From Lantana camara (taxonomy: Eukaryota; Streptophyta; Magnoliopsida; Lamiales; Verbenaceae): 64,000 nucleotides of DNA. The translations under genes and the position numbers were made by a program. Location of the stretch: the NCBI GenBank assembly GCA_037501455.1, contig CM074857.1:97435501-97499500 (forward strand). Direction: 5' to 3'. How positions within the stretch are numbered: the stretch's first letter is position 1; each line of letters opens with the position of its first letter. Positions 21,696 to 32,239 of the stretch are shown in pieces. The notes below the pieces were generated by a model. That model was not told the origin of the DNA and did not search any database. It was given only the letters and a program-made list of their open reading frames with translations.

Positions 21696-22499
21696 ATCTT
21701 CTTAACTGTTGGAGGGGCACAATCTACATTCTATATGTAAACATAAATTACAGTTCAATCAACCATTAAAATTGGAGGGTTTTGCGAAATTACCTTATTT
21801 GGAATGACACATTTAATATGAACAATTTAGAAAATTAGGGACTAACCAACCTCACACATTATCCAGTTCTTAGCACAGTTATCAAATAAACCAGAAGCAC
21901 ATACAGAAACTACGCTTATTACCAACACAAACTAACACCAACAACAACGCAAAATCCTCTGGGTTTTCCAATGGATACCACATCATACCTTCAATCCGAA
22001 CGCTGAACTGAAAAGGAACTAGAGAGCCCAACCGAAACAACCTCAACAGATGCAGTTTAGGTTGTGCAACTCGAACTAATTCTACCATATAAACTTCATC
22101 AATGTCAACACACATGTGCGCGGCATAATTGGGACCATCAAAATTGGAATTCACCAAAATTTTTGAAGAAAGGGATTAATTTGGAGGGAACGAAACTTTT
22201 GGGGACCCGCCATTTCCATCCAATATATCTGCCAGGCGACAAGCTCTTTTCCCCAAAAAATTATAGTGGCAATATAACGTAAATATTGACTATTGTTGGG
22301 CAACAAAGTAATTTGGAAGTCCATGTTGAAATGGGCAATAATTAAACACGCCTCATTTGCGTGTTTAATTGTCACGCGGCTACATGCATCTCATACAGGC
22401 CCACCGTTAAGACACGGGCTATGCTCCAGCAAAAGTAAATAAAGGTATAGCCATGACAGCATCCGATAACATGCCCAAATTATATAAGTAAACGCGGCC
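21696..22499 (-). promoter_or_regulatory. Upstream region of the transposase to the right TIR
   Basis: These 800 bases separate the transposase start from the right end and should hold its promoter. Near the end (22330-22385) 'gtgtttaatt' and its inverse 'aattaaacacgc' form a small hairpin. No coding sequence is supported. Confidence 0.4.
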
Positions 22500-22502
22500 T
22501 TA

Positions 22503-25412
22503 GAGTATTATGGTTGACCAAATCCTGCCCAGATAAGATCTAATCCAACCTTTTTTGACCAAATCCTGCCCGGTTTGACTTGGATCATCCGACCCGTTGA
22601 TTGATCCGTTTCAGATTAAAAATTTGTACCGTTGATCTTCGCGCGATGTGGACCGACCATTTGGCTGTCTACTCGACGCGCCACTCAGCCGCTGCGCCAA
22701 CGCCAACTGGGGTTTGGTCTGCTGACGTGGTGTAACATGTCAATTGACCATATAATGAAACTATAGAAGATATAAACGCTAACCGCTGGGTCAGAGCCAT
22801 GAAATCTGAGTTAGATTCAATGTACTTTAATAAAGTTTAAGAACTTGTAGAGATGCTTTAGGATATTAAACGATTGGATGCAAATAAGTTAAAGAAAAAA
22901 AAAAAGGAATAGACGGAAAAATCCCTTAAACGAGACACTTAAAAATTAAAATCCAGCGTAAATATGTGAACCCCATATTAATATTACATGTGCATCATAT
23001 TAATATACCTTTTTGAAGTCTAAATTATTTTGATAGTATATACTATATAGGGACTGCCGCTTGGTTCATATAAGATCGTGGACCACCAAGTATTTCCATA
23101 TATCTCTACAATGCAATGAATGACCAAACGATTGACATATTTATTTTCTATTAAATAAATACAATTTTTTTTACGATTTAATTCAATTATAAAAAATTTA
23201 CAGTCTAGAAAATTACTAAAACCATCGTGAAGTTTGAACCCTAAGATTTATCAAATTATAAAGAAACTATAACAGAGAAACCACAAAAAATATACTGAGC
23301 ATGTATCTTTTTAATTTCTCTAAATATTCTTGTATCGTTTGTCTGAACCCCAAAATAATTGAACTTCATAAATTTTTTTAATTAAACTAAATATTAGTAA
23401 TTATCCTCAATTCCTCATCTTTTGAAAATCGTAAGTGAATTGTCATCTTTTAAAAATGGCAAGCGAATTGTTAGGTGTCTTGGCGCCTTGGTCCTTTTTA
23501 GTTTTTACCTGTACTTTTGTCCATTATACTCGAGTGAAAATCAGATGATTTATGAAGCCGAGGCCAATAATTTGACCTTGCGCATTGCTTTTAAGCGGCC
23601 AGTTAAGGTTGTTCTTGAAATGCAGTACAATGACATGATTCGTGTAATATTGTTTTAGCAACTATATGTGCGACTTTTATGTTAATAGAGAAAATAGCAA
23701 TGACCTTTTTAACGTTGGAAAACAAACAAAAGGCTATGGTCCGATTTGACCTGCTATCCACACAACAAAGTTAGGTTTCATATTTTAACAGTTTGGGATT
23801 TAATTAATCACCGCCGTAATGGAGGGTTTCATATATTTATAGAACTTTTGAAGTTCAACTGCCAGTTTAGAATTTTAAAATTTTCTAATCAAATAAGGCT
23901 TTTTACTATATTGATCATTGGGATGCTAACTAGACATAACCTGGGATTTTCAATGCACACAACTCTTGCAATATTATTTTTTATATTATTTATTAATACA
24001 AAAGATTCTTTTTCATTACATTTGCTAAGAATACTGTTTATTAAGAATTAGTGTGGCTACATCATGATTTTAAGTTATTTTTTTAGAAAAAGAGGAAAAC
24101 ATAATCTAGAGGACTTTTTGAAATATATACATGTCGGTTCAACGTTGAGGGTTTTGTTTCTTGTTTATATTTTCATAATTTCTAAAAAAGGAAAGGAAAG
24201 AGTAAAAAGGGACGACAAAAAATGTTGAAAAACAAGAAAATGTGTAAAAATATTAAATTATTCAAACTTTGATATAAAATTTGAACTTGGATCAAATTGT
24301 TTTTTAAGTTCCCTTCAAGTCCAATGAAAATTCGCTTTTTAATAAAAAATTCAGATTAAATTTAGACGGTAAATTTATACTGAAGCAACTTGACAATTTG
24401 TACCTTTTGGACATGGTTAGATAGACTTTCCATGCAGCAACGTAAGTGCAAGCAAACACAAATTGGAGCCAACATCCTTCGACTTTCTTCAAAAAAAGTT
24501 GTTTTTTTGTTGATTTTGTCTTCTCACTAATCGAGAACTCATTCTTATGGCATAGAATAGAAGCACTCACACGAAGTTGAGAAGTACTTTTAGTACTGCT
24601 CCAAACAACTTTTTATTTATTTAAGAAAATAAATTTTAGAAATTAGAATATAACTAATTAAAATTATTCTTAACTTTCAAACGAAATGAATTCATCGCAA
24701 AGTTCGCCAAAAACGTGAAATATAATTCTTTTTAAAATAAAAATTTTAAGTTCATCAGATGTTTTGCAGTTTAGGAGAAAAATAAATTATTAAGAGTTTT
24801 GCTAGATTTTCATCGAAAACTCATATATCATAAATAAACAGACGAAAAAAATTAGTTGAAAAAGTTTATCGGAATTTGACTGTTTTTTTGTGGTTGTTTC
24901 TTGCTTTTAACATATTTTTTCTTTTTAAAAAACAACAAAGAATGGGTATTCCTAAAAATTCCACGGCATTGAAAAAAAACCCTTTAAAAAAAAGAAAAAA
25001 AATACATTTTTTTTTTCAAAATTTGTTGGCACTGCCTTAATCTGTTAATTGTTTATTCTCATCAACTTTAATTATGTAAAGGGAGAATTTAATATTTCCT
25101 TTTCATTTTAATCTCCACTACACATTCTATAATTTTTTCTTTTTTCAAATTAGAATACCACGAAATAGAGCAACCAAAACTTGGCAAGATCCAGAGAAAC
25201 TTTAAAGCTGCATGATATTATTAATAAAGGAGAAGAAAACCATTACATTAGACATAATTAAGAAAAGGTACAAGTCCGTTTCAAAAAAAGGAAAGGTACA
25301 AATCCAGCTAATTATACAAGATTAATCAGAAGTGCACATAGTATAATTCTGATTCACGATAACTGTTTATGATTCGAAAGCATTATATTGATCGAGAGAG
25401 ATGGAGACGAAG
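22503..25412. other. Intergenic, AT-rich, no gene recognised
   Basis: A direct repeat of ttgaccaaatcctgccc occurs at about 22513 and 22556. The stretch 22600-22740 is richer in G and C than its surroundings. An open frame at 23422-23658 has no recognisable content. 24600-25180 is dominated by A and T runs. The last 200 bases are probably the 3' untranslated region of the LITTLE ZIPPER gene. Confidence 0.5.
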
Positions 25413-26143
25413 TCAAGAGTTAGAAAATCTGCTCTGTAGCTGAGAAATCAAAGCAAGGTTCTCTTGGTGTAGGAGACTGGCTTGCTTCCTCAACTTCTCA
25501 TTTTCTTTTAGTATGCTCATATTCTCCATGTATAACTTCAAGTTCATCAGTTCCATATCCTTCTCTACCTTTTCTTCATTTATTTGCTTCCTTCTGTTAA
25601 ACAACACATGGTTTAAGAGAAATCAGATGCTTTAATTCATACCTATAGATATATAGATATAAATATTTTTTGGTTGTATATCTTATTATGGATTCATGCC
25701 GGGTCGGACGATTAAGATATAAAACTCTACATACCATTAATAGTTGCTTATTTAGAAGCCGAACACAAAATATATTAGGCTAGAATAAGAGACGAGAGGT
25801 GAGAATACAACTACGTACCATGTCTACATAAACTACTAATATCTCTCTCTCTCTCTATATATATATTAATTGTAATTAAAAAAAAAATTAAGATATGTCC
25901 TTCCAAACAAATATAGAATACATTTTATATGGTGAAAAAGTTGAATATTATCTCTGCCCTAAAACAATTTCTCTGACTAATAAGACTCTATCTCGAACGT
26001 GTAATGAGTGATGTATACTAACATTAATATACGGATCGTACGTACCTTGAGAGCCTTCGAACACGAACTCTACTTCCCCTCCATTTTCTTTGCAAGAAGT
26101 GTAGTTTGTGTACTCGTATCAATTGCTCGGAACCTATACACAT
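25413..26143 (-). CDS. ZPR: LITTLE ZIPPER microprotein (ZPR1/2-like), two exons
   Basis: Exon 1 (26143-26046) and exon 2 (25593-25413) join in frame (CTCAAG/gtacgt ... tttaacag/AAGGAA) to give 92 residues starting MCIGSEQL. A basic segment (RVRVRRLSRRKQ) precedes a leucine-zipper helix: KLYMENMSILKENEKLRK, then ASLLHQENLALISQLQ. This matches the LITTLE ZIPPER family, which dimerises with class III HD-ZIP transcription factors to give complexes that do not bind DNA, and so tunes leaf polarity and shoot meristem activity. The MC start and extended basic N-terminus suggest ZPR1/2 more than the shorter ZPR3/4. The intron is 452 bases and contains CT and TA microsatellites near 25840. The gene looks intact. 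Confidence 0.85.
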
Positions 26144-27014
26144 GATTGGAAGCAGATTTTACTGGAAGATTTGGTGTTTGAATGCTATCTCTGATTATAA
26201 AGCAAGGCATGCATATGTATAACAAAGGGGGGTCATGAAAAACCCATATAAATGGGATAAGTTTGTGCAAAAGTGTGTTAAATATGAAGCCATGTGGTGG
26301 GCTGGGATATATATACTGTACAACAATCTAATTTCAATAACTGTAATGATGGCACAACAAGGGTCATGATTACAAAGAGGCTGAAGCCTCATCTATGTGT
26401 AATTATGTAGCAAGAAAATTTTGAAGGCTAAGAAGGAGGAAATGTCCAACCTCGGCTGCTTTCTCTATAATTGTCTAACTTGACTTCACACTTGAAAATT
26501 ACCACGAGGAAAACAAATTGCTTCTTTTTTTTTTCCCTATAATTCAATTTTGGTACAATATAAGTATTATACTAAAACATATAATTCTATCTTATTAATT
26601 CCTAATATATCTAGTCTAAAATTACACATTTTGTCTTATGCCAACACATGATTTGGTTATCGATTTCAACACATTTGATCCTTAAAAAAAGAGAACTGAA
26701 AGTGGTGTGTTTATAGGACCAAATATTTTAAAATCAAACGATGTGTTAATATAGGACAAAATGTATAAATTTGGTTTAATTTATTAAAAAAATAATAAAA
26801 TATAAGACTAAATATATTAGTGGAATAGTTAGTGGATAAAAATTAAAATTTGATTTATAATGATGCAATTTTGCCTTACCACAGTTATGATTCTTTGCAC
26901 TTTCCTTTAAATAATTAATAAAGAAAGAGAGAGGAACTTTAATTAGTTTTATAAGAAAACAAATTAGCCATATATAATATATAAAGTGATAATGTAAAAG
27001 ATGTCATCAGTTAT
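26144..27014. promoter_or_regulatory. ZPR: Upstream region of the LITTLE ZIPPER gene
   Basis: This is the 5' leader and probable promoter on the minus strand. A 'catatatacagtatatata'-like TA-rich stretch near 26308-26322 could supply a TATA element about 170 bases before the ATG. Further out the sequence is AT-rich without recognisable genes. HD-ZIP III proteins are known to activate ZPR genes, but I did not identify a convincing site by eye. Confidence 0.35.
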
Positions 27015-27789
27015 TGTCAGATATGGAAGGTTTGACTTCTCGTCAATGTTTTAAGAACCGGATTGGCCCGGATTGTCTGATAGCTAGAACTGTCGACCGG
27101 TTTAAGGAACGATCCGGTTAATCCTCCAAAACCGGACAAGGCTCAAAACCGTGATATTTTGAGAGAATCGTTCAAAACTGCGGTTCGACCAGTAAAACCG
27201 GCGAACCGTTCCCGGGTCAAGTGAACCGTTCGATTTTTTACAAAACAATAAATTGATAAAATTAAACCCCAATTTCTCTAATTTTCTATATTTTTCTCCA
27301 CTATTTTTATATGTTTTCTGCAACCACTTCTTCAAAACTAATGTATTATGTATTTTTCATTTAATTTGGGATGATTATTTTCTTGCCTCAAACTTTTGAA
27401 CTTTAAATATTCATGTTACGAATCATGAATTACGAATTTATATTTTATTTTAGTTCATAATCTTTGGTTTTTTATTCATTATTTATAATATTTTTATATT
27501 TGCATATTATATTTGTATATAAATTGAGAAAATATAAAAGCAAATTTTAAAATATATTTTATTATTTATATATATTTAATATTTAATATTATTTATGACA
27601 TAATTATGACGTCACCGGTTCGACCACGGTTGATCCAACGGTTGAACCAGTGACCCTTGATCCATTTGATTTTCCGGTTCGCTTAACGGTCTAGTTTTTA
27701 AAACATTGCTTCTCGTATGTAATCCCTAATTGATAGTGATAGAACTTGATTTGTAGGGATTAGATTTGCAGAGTTTACTATAAACCTAG
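27015..27789 (+). repeat. Short copia-type LTR fragment, split by a hAT
   Basis: The pieces 27015-27035 and 27709-27789 match, in inverse orientation, the LTR at 34113-34296. They share 'atatggaaggtttaacttct', 'atgtaatccctaattgata' and 'cagagtttactataaacct'. The copy is cut at 27790 by a different LTR that begins TGTTGAAAAACAC, so its 3' half is missing. Confidence 0.7.
27044..27708. mobile_element. Non-autonomous hAT element, 665 bp
   Basis: It is flanked by the 8-bp duplication cttctcgt (27036-27043 and 27709-27716), with ends CAATGTTTTA and TAAAACATTG. Subterminal 'aaccgg' and 'ccggtt' phrases recur on both sides. The interior is AT-rich with no transposase. The 8-bp duplication and short perfect TIR indicate the hAT superfamily. 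It sits inside the short LTR, which reads continuously if the element is removed. Confidence 0.85.
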
Positions 27790-28915
27790 TGTTGAAAAAC
27801 ACGAAAGAGTTGAGCAACAGAAGTTTAAAATTTTTCCAAAAGTTTAATCGGTGTCTTGCAATTTTCGTATCGTAATGTTGGGTGTTTAGAAACTAACAAT
27901 GATAGAAGCTTTCTAGTGATGTCGTTACCGCCTAAAGAACACCCTTCAAGCGAAATCCCTCGAACGGCCTTCAAATTAGACTCCAAAGTAGAAGCCCTCC
28001 AAAGCGTATCCACACCAAACCTAGAACACGATCAAGCGAGTGAGAATGCTAGTTCTATGGCTTGTGTTAAGGCTAGGATAATTTTGCTTTGAAAATTTTT
28101 CTTTTGGATTTTCTCAAAAACTTAACACTTCGTGAGTGTTGGTCTAAAGAATAAGAGAAGCATCTCCACTAGTATTTATACTAAGGATTTCGAACCACTT
28201 ATTGGGCTTCTTTTCTTGCTCACTAATTAACTCATTTAATTATTTAATTAAATTGGAATAATAAGATCTTAACTTATTCTCCAAGTCTAGCAAGAAAAGA
28301 CTTCTCTCCCCTACAATAGGAAGTTGGACTTTTCAACTTTCCTAAAGTTAAAAATAATAAATCAATTAATTCCCAATTAATTATTTATTGGGTTAAGTTT
28401 ATTTGAGAATAGTCTTAACAATTAATTAAGTGACCAAAATTAATTAATTATAATTAATTAATTAATTCTAGAAAAGAATTCGCGTGTGGAAAATTCCACA
28501 CCCATGAAGCCACGCACGAGCCACGTGCGCGTGACATGTGGCAGCGACATGTGCTCGACACGTGGCAGCTACCCACGCAATCCATGCTCCATTTCGATCA
28601 ACAATTTAATCATTCGTTAATCATATTTACATCCTGCCATAACCCTCGTGTTCTGGCATTTGTGTGTAACCCTTTAGGTTCATTATTCGATTAGCAGTGA
28701 CAACAATTAATTAATTAATCATTTCACAGATCACACTACCGTAATCTAGCAATGGGTGTGTGACCCCTAGCCGAATGATGAAATGAATCGAAGAACCTTT
28801 CAGTCAATGACAATCAGTGAAATACGATCCTCCTACAACTCCATCTCTCAATCAAGAACTAAGGCATGAGAATATTCTCAGAGCCCAAATATTCTTGATC
28901 TTTAAAAGTGGTTCT
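27790..28915 (-). repeat. Fragment of the long copia LTR family, inverted
   Basis: Read on the minus strand, this matches the LTRs at 46481-48715 and 53965-56235. It shares 'gttgtcattgactgaaagg', 'cattcggctaggggtcac', 'aataatgaacctaaaggg', and a ...ctagcattctcactc...ggtgtggatac segment. It ends ...TTTTTCAACA at 27790, the family's LTR end. It covers only part of the LTR and stops where the element at 28927 begins. The G-box-like cluster at 28490-28580 corresponds to the same cluster in the full LTRs. Confidence 0.7.
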
Positions 28916-28926
28916 ATTAAAAAAAA

Positions 28927-29547
28927 GGGTTTTTTTACATATTTCACCCCTATGTTAGGTGAAATTGGTGAAAAAAACCCTATGTTACAAAAATTAACAC
29001 AAAAAACCCTGTGTTTTCTAAATATTTGCATGACGAACCCTAAAAAATTCTGGTATTGGATACGCGCTAAAAGCGCAATTAGAACACTAACTTTCTCTAT
29101 TTATTGCATGCAAAATGACTAATTTACCTTTTTATATTTTGATATATATCATTTCATATTTCTCTATATTGTTCAATACTTTTCTATATGCACCAAGACT
29201 GTACAAAATAAAATTACATGAAAACCCTACAAACAAGTATAAGTTCAATACTTTTTTATTCGCATAGAGACCCTGTACAAAATAAAAATTGCATGAAGGA
29301 CCTTATAAACAAGTATAAAAAAGGGTATATAGAGAGAGGTGAGATGATGTATATTAGAATATAAAAGGTAAATTAATCATTTCACGTCCAATAAAAAGAG
29401 AAAATTAGTGTTCTAATCGCGCACAAAATTTTCAGAGTTCACCATGCAAATATTTTGAAAACACAGGGTTTTCTGTGTTAATTTTTGTAACACAGAGTGT
29501 TTTTTTGCCCATTTCACCTAATACAGGGGGTATGGTGTAAATAACTC
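28927..29547. mobile_element. Long-TIR non-autonomous element
   Basis: The left about 200 bases and the reverse complement of the right about 190 bases match closely ('ttacaaaaattaacaca', 'aaccctgtgtttt', 'aatatttgcatg', 'gattagaacacta'). An 11-bp repeat attaaaaaaaa flanks it (28916-28926 and 29548-29558), although its A run makes it weak evidence. The TIR length and duplication size suggest a Mutator-like non-autonomous element. The centre is AT-rich and non-coding. Confidence 0.7.
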
Positions 29548-29558
29548 ATTAAAAAAAA

Positions 29559-29889
29559 TCCCTTTAGTCAGGCAATGCCACCTATCATGATTATCAATGA
29601 TTTTTTTTTAAAAATCACTATGAACAGTGTAACCGCTTTTTCAAAAAATGGATTTACTTAAAACTTACACTACATTTTTTCAAAGACAACCAAACTTTAA
29701 CCTAAAAATTTAGAATTGGAACCACGTTCTTTGACGGTGGAATCATTAAAAAGAACTTTTGATCCATAAATCCTTCTTCCCCAAATTTTCCCTCCTTTAC
29801 TCTTTCATAAATCTGCCCTCCTTGAAAGCGGAGCCGCGAGTCTTTTCCTAGAATACATAAACTTTGAAGTTTTAGTGCAAATAATACAT
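29559..29889. other. Spacer, nothing recognised
   Basis: This is AT-rich sequence between two inverted-repeat elements. No coding or RNA feature is supported. Confidence 0.4.
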
Positions 29890-30560
29890 AAATTTTGAAA
29901 TTTGTTTTCAAACACCTCATTTGACCGAAAATTTTTGCTGGAAACTTTTAGAGGGGGTATTAGAGAATAATTTTCAAAAGTTATGTACTATTTATAAAAA
30001 AACATGAAGGTTTAGGACGGGAAGTGCAATTACCCCCAATTATGCATGTTTTAATCTATATATACATAACCAAAATGAAATATATCAAAACATTCTTTTT
30101 GACATATTTAAATAAACATGATTTTGATACAAATTACTAAATTAAAAAAATAAAAATACGTATAATCGAAGAGTTAATGAAAAATGAAATATGGGCATTA
30201 GGGTTTTTATATAATATATTTGAGTAATTAGTATATTTTACTAATTATATTATCGAAATTGGCCAAAAAAAACCTAAATACCATATTTGATATTTTATTT
30301 ATAACTCTTTGGTTACATGTATTTTTTGTTTTTAAATTTTAGTAATTTGTATCGAGACCATGTTTATTTAGACATATCATCTTTTTTTTTTTAATATTTC
30401 ATTTTCTTTATGCATATATTGATTAAAATATGTATAATTTGGGGTATTTTCAATTTACCCCCCAAACCGTCAAGTTTTGGTATAAATAATACATAACCTT
30501 TGAAATTTATTCTCTAATATCCTCTCTAAAAGTTTCCGGCGAAGATTTCCGGTCAAATGG
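29890..30560. repeat. Imperfect palindrome (foldback), about 670 bp
   Basis: The left arm (29910-30230) and the reverse complement of the right arm (30250-30555) share 'catttgaccg', 'ggaaacttttagag', 'tattagagaataa', 'ttatgtactatttata', 'taaataaacatg' and 'gatacaaattactaaa'. There is little spacer, so the transcript would fold into a long hairpin. No target duplication was found. It could be a foldback transposon or a source of small RNAs. Confidence 0.7.
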
Positions 30561-30635
30561 GATAAAAAATGATGGGTCTGAATATGGGGTACAGAGTCCA
30601 ATCACTTTAGAATTTGTTTAGGTGAGGAATCCATT

Positions 30636-31397
30636 TGATGTTCGCCGGGAAAGATGGGGGTTCTACCTGCTAGGACAAACACAAAGACAAAGTCAGAAGG
30701 CCAAGCTGGGGGAACTGGGGGTGATTCCCAGTTTGGCTCTCCGACGCTCAAGTCAGATGAAGATCTGAAAGAGAGGATAAGCTAAGTATGGAGTTGTAGT
30801 AATGGAGATTGCTTACAGTGGAGAAGATGAACTCGCATATTTATAGTTGAGGGTCAGGGACCCTTTGGTCATTTGCACCGTGTGGTCCTGGCCGAATGTT
30901 GCCCTAACACGTGGCGTTGCGAGAGAGAAACCTAGGAGGAATCTTCTGCAAAAGCTGGTGGAAGTTAGTGTTGGCAACAGTGGCGGGTGCGCGGGCATGT
31001 ACAGGGTGTCAGAGAGCTGTTTTAGGGGTTGGTAACGAGGGCTTAAGAGCACGCTCGTGTCAACAAAGAGCCTTGGAGACCAAGGAATCCACTAGGGGAT
31101 GAAGGCCAAGGCTCATACAAAGAGGGGTGGAAGCTTCCCTGAGGGAGAATGGCGCTCGAAGAGAGCTTCCTTGGCAAACGGGGGCTTAGCCCAGTAATTA
31201 CGAAGTGCGCTCGTTGGGGAGCAACATTATTTGATCACGCAGGCATGTGGCAGAGACGGCACGTGTCTTTGAGGAACCTTTACGCTCATGGGGGCTTGGG
31301 CGCTCGTATATAATTACTTTAGTGCAAGAGGATAGGTATCGTTATCTCGAGTCGCCACGTATCCAAACGTGGGACGAGCGCATTTTGATCCCATCAT
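30636..31397 (-). repeat. Probable LTR, minus orientation
   Basis: On the minus strand a purine tract (ttggggggcaaaa, near 31400-31412) precedes TGATGGGATC at 31397. The segment ends ...GGCGAACATCA at 30636. A TATA-like ctataaatatg lies near 30840 on the same strand. This arrangement fits an LTR preceded by a polypurine tract. It is richer in G and C than its neighbours. A 'ctccgacgctcaagtcag' phrase at 30739 resembles one at 46318, suggesting a shared LTR family. The superfamily is not proven. Confidence 0.5.
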
Positions 31398-31539
31398 TTT
31401 GCCCCCCAATTCTGTAGTCCTTAGTGATAAAGGCTGTAGAATTTCTTCCAATGTAATCCATCGAGCGTTGCGCTCGTACGAGGCATGGCGTGCTGAGCAA
31501 TCGTCCTTCTGATTACGCCATAAATGCAGTCTCTTCACC

Positions 31540-32236
31540 TGACTACTTGTAACGTCCCCGCATTAAATGTAGTCCTTTCCTCTGACCACTTGGAGCGTCT
31601 ATGCATTAAATGCTGATGCACGTGGGGCGCGTGAGACTTGGGAAGTACGTGACGGTTCAGTAAAGGGAACGGTTCCCTAGGCTGGAAATGATTGTAATTT
31701 TGAATTTTTTGCCAGAAACATACCAACTTTCACCTCTATAAATATTGGATTCTGTATCCTTTCCATCTTTTACGCAAACATATCTTCAGAGCACATATTC
31801 GCGAAAACTCTTTGCAAACAAGTTTCAGAGCATTTCCTTCAAGCTTTCCCAGAAAACCCAAGGTAACCTTTCGGTGAAATCTTCTAACTTTGCTAACCTT
31901 AGAATCAGATTTAGGATTTATTAATTCCTCAAGCTTTATCTCCCCAGAAATCCCAAATTTCTTCGAAAATCCCTCGCTTCCGAAATCCTCATATCCCTTC
32001 CAAATTCCACCACAACCATGGCCAGAGATCATGTAGAAGAATTCGCCCGTGAAGTTGAAGACATGGCTACCCATAATTCATCTCCTCCGGGTTCCCCTAG
32101 GGACGAGGAGTTGGATGCGGCCGTTATGGCCATAGATGATATTACTTACACTAAAATTCAAAGGTTGGGGGTAAAGTGCAAACACCCCCAAAAATCAGGG
32201 GGAAAAATGTTATTACCCCTTATTTTTATATATTGA
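31540..32236 (+). other. Promoter-like region and short open frame of unknown nature
   Basis: A good TATA motif (ctctataaatatt, 31734) is followed by a 280-base pyrimidine-rich leader and an ATG in good context (accatggcc, 32018). The frame starts MARDHVEEFAREVEDMATHN and stays open for 72 residues. After residue about 51 it runs into the different-looking 'ggtaaagtgcaaacacccc' sequence at 32170, as if cut by an insertion. I do not recognise the protein. It could be the start of a retroelement polyprotein or of a lost host gene. Confidence 0.35.
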
Positions 32237-32239
32237 AAA

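Larger units (their letters stand above)
12104..22499 (-). mobile_element. PIF/Harbinger element of 10.4 kb with up to seven genes
   Basis: The ends GGCCACGTTTACA (12104) and the inverted GGCCGCGTTTACT (22499) are flanked by TTA at 12101-12103 and 22500-22502, the 3-bp duplication of this superfamily. Inside are a DDE transposase (20331-21695), its usual Myb/SANT-like partner (18950-20006), four additional small genes resembling that partner (13585-14613, 15325-15877, 16309-16838, 17381-17987) and a GRF zinc-finger gene (12570-13043). Typical plant members are about 3-6 kb with two genes. The transposase, partner, GRF gene and at least two of the extra genes have no visible breaks, so the element may be recent. 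The TIR is short (about 13 bases with one mismatch), so the exact boundary rests on combined TIR and TTA evidence. Confidence 0.8.

Noticed and set aside
23422..23658. Possible small membrane protein gene
   Set aside because: A hydrophobic stretch is present but there is no homology I recognise, no start context, and the surroundings are eroded AT-rich DNA.
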